A program made the position numbers and the translations under genes. Source: an uncultured Oleispira sp. (GTDB lineage Bacteria; Pseudomonadota; Gammaproteobacteria; Pseudomonadales; Oceanobacteraceae). Taken from it: a stretch of 32,678 nucleotides of DNA. Within the stretch, counting starts at the first letter, position 1, and every line of letters begins with the position of its first letter. Below the pieces are notes generated by a model. The model saw nothing but the letters and a program-made list of their open reading frames with translations. It was not told where the DNA came from and made no database searches. The stretch is taken from the NCBI GenBank assembly GCA_913019965.1, contig CAJVZR010000046.1:1-32678 (forward strand), in the 5' to 3' direction. Below, piece after piece: positions 25,569 through 32,560 of the stretch.

Positions 25569-26839
25569 TTTGAACCTGCCACTAGTGATGCTGGAGATAG
25601 CGGAAGAAAGCGATAGCCTTCATCCTGAGTATGCCAGCTCAAATACACAGCCTTCGAGTTCTTAACCAATAACGGATGGTCAGAAGATCCTACGGTGGTG
25701 CTGACCACTGTATTTTGACCCCAGCTAGCCCCCGCGTCTTGCGATACCTTCATTAAAATATCCGTTTTCTTGCCATCAAATTCTTTCCACACTAGGAAGA
25801 CAGTTTGACTCACCCCATCTTGATTAAGAGTCGCAACATAAGGATGCGCAGACTGCTTATCCGCTTGGCCAAAACCCATCGCTTTATAAGCGTTTGAACT
25901 GTTTCCATAAAACAGTACGTGATCGCCATCCTGCTCTTCATTAGAGGAGTCATTAAACCAAGTCGAATGAACAACACCATTACCATCCACATCTACCGCA
26001 GGGCCATGATGCGGGCAGCCATTAATTTTCCACTGCTCGTTGCTTAAACGTATTTTCTTCCCGGGTTTCAATTCAGAGTCGAAGGTAATTAAGCTATGGT
26101 CGCGAATTTGGTTATTCACATCGTTGCCATAAATGTCACGCCAAGCAATCACAGGTAGATTATTGTTATCTAACGCCATGGCAATACGACAACACACACA
26201 GGAGTTATCCGACAAGTTCATGTTTTTGCTGAACGTCTTACCTTGGTCAGCGGAGTAGCTGTAATACAAAGCACCACCAATATATTCCAGCCCCTTATCT
26301 TTTGCCGCTTGCTGGTCGCGTTTATCCAACCAACTAATAAACACCTTACCGTCATCACTCACCACCATAGAATCAAAACGATGGCTGATTTCTTGTCGAT
26401 CGTCATTCACGGTAATCGGCTGGCTAAAGGTTTCGCCACCATCAAGGGAGCGGCTAAAACGAATATTGCCGGTATACTTTTTATTTAACGACTGGGTCCA
26501 CGAGATATAAATATTGCCAGCGCTATCCAATTGAATCTTGGCGCGGTTTTCAGCGCGGGCGGCAATCTTTTCAGGCGCTCGGTTCACACTCAAGGGTTGA
26601 GAATACGTCTTCCCATAATCCACCGAATGCTGCACATAAACATGACCACCAAAGACCCAAGCCAACCAAAGCTTGCCATCAGGACCAAAGCTCGCCGACG
26701 GTGCCTTGGCACACTTAAGTGAGGCAATGGTGCAAGTCGTTCCATTCTTACCTTTTCCAGCAGAAGAACCTCCATGCTGCATCGCGTTACTACTGAAACT
26801 CAATAAAGCGATAAACAAAAATGAAACGAACTTGGTCAT
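25565..26839 (-). CDS. Cys-rich Asp-box (BNR/sialidase-like) periplasmic protein
   Basis: 424 aa from ATG at 26839, preferred over an in-frame TTG at 26854. Signal peptide at about 1-19 (SFSSNA). A six-blade propeller of the sialidase-like type is suggested by four Asp boxes, SxDxGxTF or close: near residues 72, 131, 196 and 356. Conspicuous conserved-looking Cys/His groups are CVCCR at about 214-218 and CPHHGP at 265-270, plus C36 and C43. The catalytic Arg triad and nucleophile of true sialidases could not be identified, so sialic acid cleavage is doubtful. The Cys/His groups could bind a metal or form disulfides. Between a TonB receptor and a TlpA-like thioredoxin, with near-zero spacing, so it probably handles the receptor's ligand. 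Confidence 0.85.
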   Translation of the reverse strand: MTKFVSFLFIALLSFSSNAMQHGGSSAGKGKNGTTCTIASLKCAKAPSASFGPDGKLWLAWVFGGHVYVQHSVDYGKTYSQPLSVNRAPEKIAARAENRAKIQLDSAGNIYISWTQSLNKKYTGNIRFSRSLDGGETFSQPITVNDDRQEISHRFDSMVVSDDGKVFISWLDKRDQQAAKDKGLEYIGGALYYSYSADQGKTFSKNMNLSDNSCVCCRIAMALDNNNLPVIAWRDIYGNDVNNQIRDHSLITFDSELKPGKKIRLSNEQWKINGCPHHGPAVDVDGNGVVHSTWFNDSSNEEQDGDHVLFYGNSSNAYKAMGFGQADKQSAHPYVATLNQDGVSQTVFLVWKEFDGKKTDILMKVSQDAGASWGQNTVVSTTVGSSDHPLLVKNSKAVYLSWHTQDEGYRFLPLSPASLVAGSK

Positions 26840-26857
26840 AATAATACTTCTCAAAAA

Positions 26858-28921
26858 TTAGAACGAATAGCTAGCAGACACATACGCTGTGCGTGGCATA
26901 CCTGGAGCATACGTAGCAACTCCACGACTAAAACTCGCATTCGTCGCATAGGTTTTATCTTCTAAGTTCATAATGCGCGCACTCATCTTAAACGCTGGCG
27001 TCACTGGAAAGTTAAAACGAAGATTCAACAACTGGTGACCTTTATAGGTTTCAGTATTCGCTTGGTCCATCCAGTATTGCCCTAAGTGAGAAAACTCTAA
27101 TTCCACCTTACCACCATTCAACTGGCTAGGGTGATATCCCACTGCCACATTACCAATGTCTCTAGGGGCCGCAACGATTTCATTATCACTGTAATCAGTC
27201 GAACCATCTGGCTGCCAGTCTTCATAAGTAAACTCAGTGTAGGCATACGATACCGCAAGATCGACATCCGCATGCAAGGGCGCGGTTAATCCGGTTTCAA
27301 TACCTTGGTGTAACGTCTTACCGGCATTCTGAGTTTCGCGGCTACCATCAGCATGCTTGAAGGTTAAAATATCATCTTCCTTCACCATGTAATAAACCGA
27401 GATCTCATAGTTCACTTTACTGTCAGTATTACCCCTAAGACCAATCTCATAGTTATCCACTTTTACAGGCTCAAGCTCAACCGTATTGATCGACTTACCT
27501 TGGCGGAATAACTGCCCCTGCGACGGCACTCTGAACGCATGGCGGTACGATGCAAACGTATTCAAGTGTTCGCTAATCGCATAGGTTAAACCTAACTTAG
27601 GGCTTAAGTGCTGATACTCAACATCAGTATCTTCAGGTCGTCTATGATTACCCGTATCGATATCCGTTAAATTATTTTCATAGTCATAACGCATATGGTC
27701 AAAACGTAAACCCGCGTTCACGCGTAACTTATCGGTCGGCGAGGTTTCAACATGAGCATAAGGCGAGACCGACGAAAAGGTCACGTCGTAGTCATACAGC
27801 TTTTCTTCAACCGTATAATCAACGTAATAATTGCCTTCTTTTGTGACATCAATTCTATTTTGATCCATCGAGCCCGGGCTGTAATCCACATCGGTACCGA
27901 CAATTAAACGCGTACGCATCGGGGCAAAGTCTTGACGATATTTCATCATCACACCCGCCGACTTGTTTTCTGTCTTATAGGTATTCGGATCGTAGCTTAA
28001 CGACCAGTTCGGTAATAACTCCATGCTGTTATAGCGGAAGTAAGGGGTAATACTATAAAGACTCGCACCCACTTCTTTTTCGAACGCACTGGATAAACGC
28101 AGCGACTCCACTTTACGCATCGAGATCGGCGTATAGTTACGGGTTGGATTGTTTTTATAATCGTCTTCTAATAAACGTGAAGAACCCGCGGTTTGCTGAT
28201 CGATATTCGAAACGTTCAAAACCGTTTTAACTTTCACGCCGTTATCTAAAAACGAATCCAAACGGAAGTTAGCACTTTGACGATCGTACTCGGTAGAGTC
28301 TCTCCAACCATCGGTATGGGTCAGGTTAATATCCGCGCGAATACCATGATTCAAACTCGCCGTACCACCACCCAATAACAAACGTTGCCAACCAAAACTG
28401 CCCAGTTCTAAACTCACATCACCTTCAGTTTCTTCCGGTGCGGCCTTCGTACTCACGTTAATCACCGCCGCCATCGCATCACTGCCATGCAAGGCACTGC
28501 CTGGGCCTTTGCTAACTTCAATGCCCGCGGATTGAGGCACATTGATTTCATATAACGCATTGTGATTAAAGAAACCCGTCGAGCGTGTTGGAATACCATC
28601 TTCTAAATACAAATACACAGCGCTGGTGCTGATAGGCTGACGAATCGCCGTCATGTGGCCTTCGCCACCGGTCACATTCACATGTACACCCGGCATGCGG
28701 TTTAATACTTCAGAAGGGTGGCCAGGCTGTAAAAAGTTAAGCTCTTCTTGGCTAATCTGACTGGTGCTGGCAGAGGTCTCAGACTTTAACGCTGCTTCAC
28801 GGGTATCGGTAATCGTAACCGGGGGAAGTGCAATTTCGTCGTTATTAACTTGTTCTGCAAGGGTAAAAGAAGGATAGAGAAGGGTGGCAATGGCTAACGC
28901 TAACGGCTGCTTATGGTTCAT
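26858..28921 (-). CDS. TonB-dependent outer-membrane receptor
   Basis: 687 aa from ATG at 28921, preferred over an in-frame TTG at 28927. Signal peptide at about 1-22 (PSFTLA). A TonB-box-like stretch (LPPVTITDTR) at about 30-40. Plug domain at about 45-160 with VLNRMPGVHV, AVYLYLEDGIPTRSTGFFNH, IEVSKGPGSALHGSDAMAAV. The 22-strand barrel follows and ends in YVSASYSF with terminal Phe. The ligand cannot be read from sequence; siderophore, haem or copper complexes are possible. First gene of a three-gene operon with the Asp-box protein (18 bases downstream) and TlpA. A perfect inverted repeat about 75 bases upstream could be the operator. Confidence 0.95.
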   Translation of the reverse strand: MNHKQPLALAIATLLYPSFTLAEQVNNDEIALPPVTITDTREAALKSETSASTSQISQEELNFLQPGHPSEVLNRMPGVHVNVTGGEGHMTAIRQPISTSAVYLYLEDGIPTRSTGFFNHNALYEINVPQSAGIEVSKGPGSALHGSDAMAAVINVSTKAAPEETEGDVSLELGSFGWQRLLLGGGTASLNHGIRADINLTHTDGWRDSTEYDRQSANFRLDSFLDNGVKVKTVLNVSNIDQQTAGSSRLLEDDYKNNPTRNYTPISMRKVESLRLSSAFEKEVGASLYSITPYFRYNSMELLPNWSLSYDPNTYKTENKSAGVMMKYRQDFAPMRTRLIVGTDVDYSPGSMDQNRIDVTKEGNYYVDYTVEEKLYDYDVTFSSVSPYAHVETSPTDKLRVNAGLRFDHMRYDYENNLTDIDTGNHRRPEDTDVEYQHLSPKLGLTYAISEHLNTFASYRHAFRVPSQGQLFRQGKSINTVELEPVKVDNYEIGLRGNTDSKVNYEISVYYMVKEDDILTFKHADGSRETQNAGKTLHQGIETGLTAPLHADVDLAVSYAYTEFTYEDWQPDGSTDYSDNEIVAAPRDIGNVAVGYHPSQLNGGKVELEFSHLGQYWMDQANTETYKGHQLLNLRFNFPVTPAFKMSARIMNLEDKTYATNASFSRGVATYAPGMPRTAYVSASYSF

Positions 28922-28997
28922 TTTCAACTCTGCTTTTTTTCAGGAACTGCATGAAAGGAATGGGGCGCAGTTTATAGAGGCAGGTTGAGTTTGAGAA

Positions 28998-29014
28998 TGT
29001 GACACATTGTCACA
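28998..29014. promoter_or_regulatory. Perfect 7-bp inverted repeat upstream of the TonB receptor
   Basis: TGTGACACATTGTCACA: arms TGTGACA and TGTCACA around a three-base centre, 77 bases before the receptor ATG. It overlaps a second palindrome, AATGTGACACATT, and is followed 4 bases later by TGACTTAGGTCA, another TGAC/GTCA dyad. A dimeric regulator probably binds here. Half-sites resemble CRP (TGTGA/TCACA), but the spacing is seven instead of six, so CRP is not assigned. Confidence 0.5.
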
Positions 29015-29047
29015 CCAGTGACTTAGGTCATTATCTTGTTGATGGGG

Positions 29048-29440
29048 TTATTCATAAATAGAACCGTTGTGCTTGAGCCAACCATCTTGATGCCGACCTG
29101 CAGGATCGTGGTGAGTCCAGTGTATTACACCACCTTTGTTATTCCATTCGTATTCTCCATTGAACTCAACGATGTCGCCTCTGCGTAGAGAGGTTATTTT
29201 TGGCGCAAGGTCTATATTGTGTGCCACTAACACTGTTTGGTTGTTGGAAAGTTTTAGAATGAAGCGTTGGTGTCGTGAGCCTTTGTTGTCATCAGGAAGT
29301 AGCTTAACTACAGTTCCACTGCTGCTTACCTGTAAGTCGCTCGTCTGGGTGGCGTAAGCTGATTCTATTTTATAAGCATCATCAGCATTAATATTAATGC
29401 TAGTGAAAAAGATGAAAATTGTTAGAAATATAAGTTTCAT
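29048..29440 (-). CDS. DUF3465-family secreted protein
   Basis: 130 aa, normal for DUF3465. Signal peptide at about 1-19 (ends INADDA). The mature part is an OB-like beta domain with RFILKLSNNQTVLVAHNIDLAP, GDIVEFNGEYEWN and the family's C-terminal signature HWTHHDPAGRHQDGWLKH (D/H/R/W-rich). Function is unknown; the shape and size recall proteins that mature or bind nucleic acids in the periplasm, but I cannot assign it. Just beyond the eroded attC at 29448-29504, so it may be a former cassette that lost its own attC: no attC is visible after its stop. Confidence 0.85.
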   Translation of the reverse strand: MKLIFLTIFIFFTSININADDAYKIESAYATQTSDLQVSSSGTVVKLLPDDNKGSRHQRFILKLSNNQTVLVAHNIDLAPKITSLRRGDIVEFNGEYEWNNKGGVIHWTHHDPAGRHQDGWLKHNGSIYE

Positions 29441-29447
29441 TTCTGGA

Positions 29448-29504
29448 CCCTAATTTTTCATAATAATCGGTTCAAGGGAAATTTGCAGGCAGGCGGTTAT
29501 TAGC
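29448..29504 (-). other. Eroded integron attC remnant
   Basis: Starts (minus) GCTAATAACCGCCTGC and continues TGCAAATTTCC, matching the left half of the intact attC at 30577-30681 (GCTAACAAGCGGCTGC ... ACAAATTTCC). The right half, with GTTRRRY core, is not convincing (ATTAGGG at 29448-29454 is the best candidate). It would close the DUF4166/COQ7-like cassette and marks a decayed end of the array. Confidence 0.5.
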
Positions 29505-29508
29505 CTAT

Positions 29509-30015
29509 TCATAGCGAAGAGGCCAAAAACTTCGCTGTGTACGCGCCAGTTTTTGCTATACGTTTTACAAACCCAAATAGGGCGTAGTGGCTACCTGCTA
29601 ATTCTTTTCCTGAGTCTCTATGCTGCTGTTCTTCTAATTGTATAGCCCTTATATTAGTGCAGATAGCGCTATCACTTTCAAGTTTAATAAGCGCCATCTC
29701 GAATTCTTCATTTACTATTTTTTCTATCGTATAAGTACTCGTACCAATCGCCTTAAGCCCAAGTAGTCCTACGATAACACCATAAAAAAGGCCACCTATA
29801 AAAAACAATTGGTGCGCAAAACAAAATCGGGCATCTCGCTCTTTTAGTAAGTCTCTAAAAATAGACGCATGGTCCTTCTCATGAAACCGCATATTATCTA
29901 AATCGGATAGGTTAGCCCTGAAGAAATAGCGTGCAACGCATTTATGCCCTCTATAAACCCCAACAGCGCCTAATTCACATGCATGCATTATTCTTAATTC
30001 TTTTTCAATGCTCAT
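29509..30015 (-). CDS. COQ7-like di-iron protein in an integron cassette
   Basis: 168 aa. Resembles the COQ7 (demethoxyubiquinone hydroxylase) ferritin-like family: ELGAVGVYRG near 14-23 and two ExxH pairs, HEKDH (E46, H49) and EEQQH (E129, H132), plus an intermediate Glu (E103 or E104). A complete set of di-iron ligands is therefore available. Two hydrophobic stretches at about 68-92 fit membrane association of COQ7 helices. Its start overlaps the DUF4166 stop by one base (TAATG), so the two are translated together. As a cassette gene with an odd partner it is unlikely to be the housekeeping ubiquinone enzyme, which is usually encoded elsewhere; the substrate is unknown. Confidence 0.85.
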   Translation of the reverse strand: MSIEKELRIMHACELGAVGVYRGHKCVARYFFRANLSDLDNMRFHEKDHASIFRDLLKERDARFCFAHQLFFIGGLFYGVIVGLLGLKAIGTSTYTIEKIVNEEFEMALIKLESDSAICTNIRAIQLEEQQHRDSGKELAGSHYALFGFVKRIAKTGAYTAKFLASSL

Positions 30016-30563
30016 TAGCTATCTTCTGCTCGCAGTAGCCCTTGATAGGAAACCAAAGAACCAATAATTGGAAATAAAAATTCAACATGAAAACGATACT
30101 TACCGTTTTCAATAATTTTATACGCATTAGTTTTTGGAATTAACCAGCGCGGGATCGGCAAACCTAGGAAATTAACTTTTAGACACCGCCAATACCATCC
30201 ACCGTTATTAATATCTACAGTCAATTTCATTGATAGAGGCCCTGTTGTTTCAATCCAATAACCTTGTTCAATATACCCTACAGGTTTGAATAATGACTTA
30301 ACCAATGCCTGATCATCAAAACAACGGTCCCAATGCAAGCCGTCATTATCATGCGAGATACTCACTACCAATTTATGGGTGCCTTCATTAGGCAAGTTCA
30401 TCTTCTTTGCGAGCCTAGCGCCAATAAATCCAGCAAGCCCTTTCCCGTATTGAATTTGAACATCTCCAGCAAGCTTGCCACCATCTATGTGCAACTTCTG
30501 AAGTAGTGGATGAAGATGACTAAACTTATCTCCGAACCAATTTTTGACTAATTCATTTGGCAT
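30015..30563 (-). CDS. DUF4166 family protein in an integron cassette
   Basis: 182 aa. DUF4166-like: FSHLHPLLQKLHIDGGKLAGDV split near 15-36, GKGLAGFIGARLAKKMNLP, HWDRCFDD and GGWYWRCLKVNFLGLPIP. No signal peptide. DUF4166 is often found fused to or beside oxidoreductase-like proteins; function is unknown. First gene of a two-gene cassette whose entry core site is at 30577-30583; its start lies only 14 bases inside that core, with a weak ribosome site, as is common for cassette genes. Translationally coupled to the COQ7-like gene. Confidence 0.85.
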   Translation of the reverse strand: MPNELVKNWFGDKFSHLHPLLQKLHIDGGKLAGDVQIQYGKGLAGFIGARLAKKMNLPNEGTHKLVVSISHDNDGLHWDRCFDDQALVKSLFKPVGYIEQGYWIETTGPLSMKLTVDINNGGWYWRCLKVNFLGLPIPRWLIPKTNAYKIIENGKYRFHVEFLFPIIGSLVSYQGLLRAEDS

Positions 30564-30576
30564 AATAATTACGTAG

Positions 30577-30681
30577 GGTTAACGCCCGGCTCACCGAGCA
30601 AATTTTTGATGTCGGTTTTTGTGCGTGTTTTTGCACAAAAGGTGACAGCGGAAATTTGTCCGGTGCAGCCGCTTGTTAGCA
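30577..30681 (-). other. Integron attC site (MOSC cassette)
   Basis: Minus strand: R'' TGCTAAC at 30681-30675 containing the TAA stop of the MOSC gene, then AAGCGGCTGCACCGG, an imperfect dyad with a TTTGTGCAAAAACACGCACAAA inner hairpin, then CTCGGTGAGCCGGGC and R' GTTAACC at 30583-30577. Length 105 bases. Complementary ends and a dyad inside fit a single-strand-folded attC. Confidence 0.85.
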
Positions 30682-31143
30682 TTGACCGACGGTATTTCCA
30701 GCTTCAGCTATACCACTTTTAGTAATAACTGCACGAATACCTGCTTTATGTACCATATGTTGCATAATTTCTTCACCCAATATATCAGATAGATATGCAC
30801 ATGGTTCACATAAACGAACCACCGTGAGTTGCACCTCACCAAGGCTCAGTTTTGAACCCACTAGCGGATTAAGCCTAATGCCAGTTGTAACAATATTTCT
30901 TCTGAAATGGCTATTTGAGTAATTCAATCCAGAAATATTATTGAATGCGTCAATCTCTTCTTGCTCGATAAGGGTAACTTCAAAATCACCAGACTCCTTT
31001 AGCTTTTCTGAGAATGTACCTATGGAATTAAAATATCGATCCCCCTCTATACCTTTTCCAGATACAAACTCAGCTCGCTTAAGGGGAAATAGATCGTCAC
31101 CAGCATTTTCAGCTATCAATATCTCTTTTACGATTCCATTCAT
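30676..31143 (-). CDS. MOSC-domain protein in an integron cassette
   Basis: 155 aa, a stand-alone MOSC (molybdenum cofactor sulfurase C-terminal-like) domain. Family signs: GKGIEGDRYF (about 29-38), VTLIEQEEIDAF, HFRRNIVTTGI, LVGSKLSLGEVQLTVVRLCEPC with the conserved Cys, and GIRAVITKSGIAEAGNTVG. MOSC proteins take part in sulfur transfer and reduction of N-hydroxylated compounds through a Mo cofactor or related chemistry; substrate here unknown. The stop TAA sits in the attC R'' box, the typical cassette arrangement. Entry core is at 31167-31173. Confidence 0.9.
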   Translation of the reverse strand: MNGIVKEILIAENAGDDLFPLKRAEFVSGKGIEGDRYFNSIGTFSEKLKESGDFEVTLIEQEEIDAFNNISGLNYSNSHFRRNIVTTGIRLNPLVGSKLSLGEVQLTVVRLCEPCAYLSDILGEEIMQHMVHKAGIRAVITKSGIAEAGNTVGQC

Positions 31144-31166
31144 AAATATTCCAACTCTCTTTAAAA

Positions 31167-31228
31167 TGCTAACGCTCTAGCTAAGGGGCGCAGTTTCACT
31201 GCGTCCATTCTTAAGCGTATTGTTATAC
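31167..31228 (-). other. Integron attC site
   Basis: Minus strand: R'' GTATAAC at 31228-31222, L'' AATACGCTTAAG, a stem GGACGCAGT/ACTGCGCCCC, L' CTTAGCTAGAGC and R' GTTAGCA at 31173-31167. 62 bases, the compact class of attC. The upstream membrane-protein gene reads through most of it. Confidence 0.85.
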
Positions 31229-31695
31229 CTTGACCGTCTAGGCCGTTTCCTTTTTGTAACTTTCACATGTTTGATATCCAACATACAAAATTCTGGACCG
31301 AACAAGTCATGATCAGTAAATTTAATATATTTAATCGTTAATTTATCTCCGATCAAATAATCACTCTTCGGAAGTCCACAGTATAGACTCCCGAAACTTG
31401 ACTTTATTTTAATACCATCAACATATAGGTCTACTAAATTATTATAAGGCTTATAATTACTTATTGTTCCATTAAGTATATTCAGTCTTCCTTCATCTAT
31501 TGCGTTTTCAATAGAGCCTCTCTTAAGTTCACCAAATATAAAAACCAGTGATAATAATATCACCCCACAAAATGCTACAAACTTCCTAGTTATTGTTTTT
31601 GCACTTGGAACAAACCTAAAAATACTCCAAGTCATCAATATAATCCAAAATATCATGAAGATACTTGGTAATTGATAGTCTACCTCATGAGTCAT
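31177..31695 (-). CDS. Membrane protein of unknown function in an integron cassette
   Basis: 172 aa, not recognised. Two N-terminal transmembrane helices (about 10-27 and 37-54), then a beta-rich domain (ILNGTISNYKPYNNLVDLYV) with two Cys (LYCGL, EFCML) and a strongly basic tail (KRKRPRRSRYNN). The last 16 or so residues are encoded by the attC site itself, so the C-terminus was probably set when the gene joined its present attC. Start at ATG 31695, about 21 bases after the upstream core. Confidence 0.75.
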   Translation of the reverse strand: MTHEVDYQLPSIFMIFWIILMTWSIFRFVPSAKTITRKFVAFCGVILLSLVFIFGELKRGSIENAIDEGRLNILNGTISNYKPYNNLVDLYVDGIKIKSSFGSLYCGLPKSDYLIGDKLTIKYIKFTDHDLFGPEFCMLDIKHVKVTKRKRPRRSRYNNTLKNGRSETAPLS

Positions 31696-31715
31696 ATGTT
31701 ATTTTCTACAATTCT

Positions 31716-31790
31716 GTATAACGCTTTTGTTGTGGGGCGCTGAAAGCGTCCAAGCCCCGCAGGGGCTGAACCACCAACTTTTTGTTACGT
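31716..31790 (-). other. Integron attC site
   Basis: Minus strand: R'' ACGTAAC at 31790-31784, AAAAAGTTGGTGG, central hairpin AGCCCCTGCGGGGCT, CCCACAACAAAAGC and R' GTTATAC at 31722-31716. 75 bases; GTTGGTGG and CCCACAAC pair as expected for L''/L' arms. The stop of the 93-aa gene is three bases before it. Confidence 0.85.
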
Positions 31791-31792
31791 AA

Positions 31793-32074
31793 TTAGTTTG
31801 AGGATGTTGAAGCCATAGCAGCAAACAACATCGTTATTACTGATACCAAAAGTAAATTAAACCACTCTGTACCATTAAAGTTTTTAAATGGAAATGCAAA
31901 AGGCTTAAAACCAGACGCCCAATGCTGCCCCATTCTTTTATAGTGCATTGCGATTACAATATTACCGCCTATTAATCCCGTAACTGCACATAGAACAGTA
32001 AAAAATAGTTCTCCAAAAGGCATTGCTTCTGTAACAGGCATCAATACTTCTATATTAGATGTTTCAATTTTCAT
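31793..32074 (-). CDS. Small membrane protein in an integron cassette
   Basis: 93 aa, not recognised. Two transmembrane helices, at about 20-45 (PFGELFFTVLCAVTGLIGG and following) and 70-88 (WFNLLLVSVITMLFAAMA), joined by a basic/aromatic loop (HYKRMGQHWASGFKPFAFPF). No Cys pair or catalytic motif; many cassette genes encode such small membrane proteins. ATG at 32074 is 11 bases after the upstream core. Confidence 0.75.
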   Translation of the reverse strand: MKIETSNIEVLMPVTEAMPFGELFFTVLCAVTGLIGGNIVIAMHYKRMGQHWASGFKPFAFPFKNFNGTEWFNLLLVSVITMLFAAMASTSSN

Positions 32075-32084
32075 GATTTTTTAT

Positions 32085-32173
32085 ACGTAACGCTTTAGCT
32101 AAAAGGCGTGCGTCTAGCACGTCCAGTGGAGGCCGTCTTTTTGGCCGGAACGCATTTAAGCGTCTTGTTAGGT
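32085..32173 (-). other. Integron attC site
   Basis: Minus strand: R'' ACCTAAC at 32173-32167 containing the TAA stop of the STAS-like gene, then AAGACGCTTAAATGCG, inner stems (GGCCAAAAAGACGGCC and GGACGTGCTAGACGCACGCC region), CTTTTAGCTAAAGC and R' GTTACGT at 32091-32085. 89 bases. Confidence 0.85.
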
Positions 32174-32539
32174 ATTGCTATATTCCATCAACCAATCTAT
32201 AGCTTCTTTTTTACTATTGAATACTGCGATATTACCTGAAAAATATTTCTCAATGTAACTACGCTGAACACTATTTTTGACAACTATAGCAGCAGCTATA
32301 CATCCATGTTCGGTACACCAACGATAGTATTCTTTTGCGCTGTTCATTACGGCAGGGGACCCTAGCGTGTTCTCTTCCCATACTTCAAGTCTCGACCAGT
32401 TTTGATTATTTCTGATAAGGACCGCATTTTTTATAGTATCAATCACCTCAACAACCCCTTCTTCATTAAAAGGGCCTTGAGGATAGATCATCAATACATC
32501 GTCCTTCCACTCTAGGGTAAGTTCACCATGACTTTGCAT
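32168..32539 (-). CDS. STAS/SpoIIAA-like protein in an integron cassette
   Basis: 123 aa, soluble. The layout beta (GELTLEWKDDVLMIYPQGPF), long helix (NEEGVVEVIDTIKNAV), beta (WSRLEVWEE), helix (PAVMNSAKEYYRWCTEHG), beta (IAAAIVVKN), helix (SYIEKYF), beta (IAVFNSKKEAIDWL) resembles SpoIIAA/STAS-like folds with a C-terminal DxxxAxxWL-like helix. This is fold recognition by eye and function is unknown. AGGAG six bases upstream supports ATG 32539. The stop lies in the attC R'' box; the upstream core is at 32554-32560. Confidence 0.7.
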   Translation of the reverse strand: MQSHGELTLEWKDDVLMIYPQGPFNEEGVVEVIDTIKNAVLIRNNQNWSRLEVWEENTLGSPAVMNSAKEYYRWCTEHGCIAAAIVVKNSVQRSYIEKYFSGNIAVFNSKKEAIDWLMEYSNT

Positions 32540-32553
32540 ATATACTCCTAGAT

Positions 32554-32560
32554 ACCTAAC
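32554..32560 (-). other. Integron core recombination site (GTTAGGT)
   Basis: Perfect GTTRRRY core 15 bases before the STAS-like gene start, marking the entry edge of that cassette. Upstream bases (32561-32678) show only a weak R''-like TAACAG about 100 bases away, so it is either a decayed or unusual attC or an attI. No gene was seen in 32561-32678. Confidence 0.6.

Noticed and set aside
28998..29014. Calling the TonB upstream palindrome a CRP site
   Set aside because: Half-sites TGTGA/TCACA are right but the spacer is seven bases, not six; the regulator is left unassigned.
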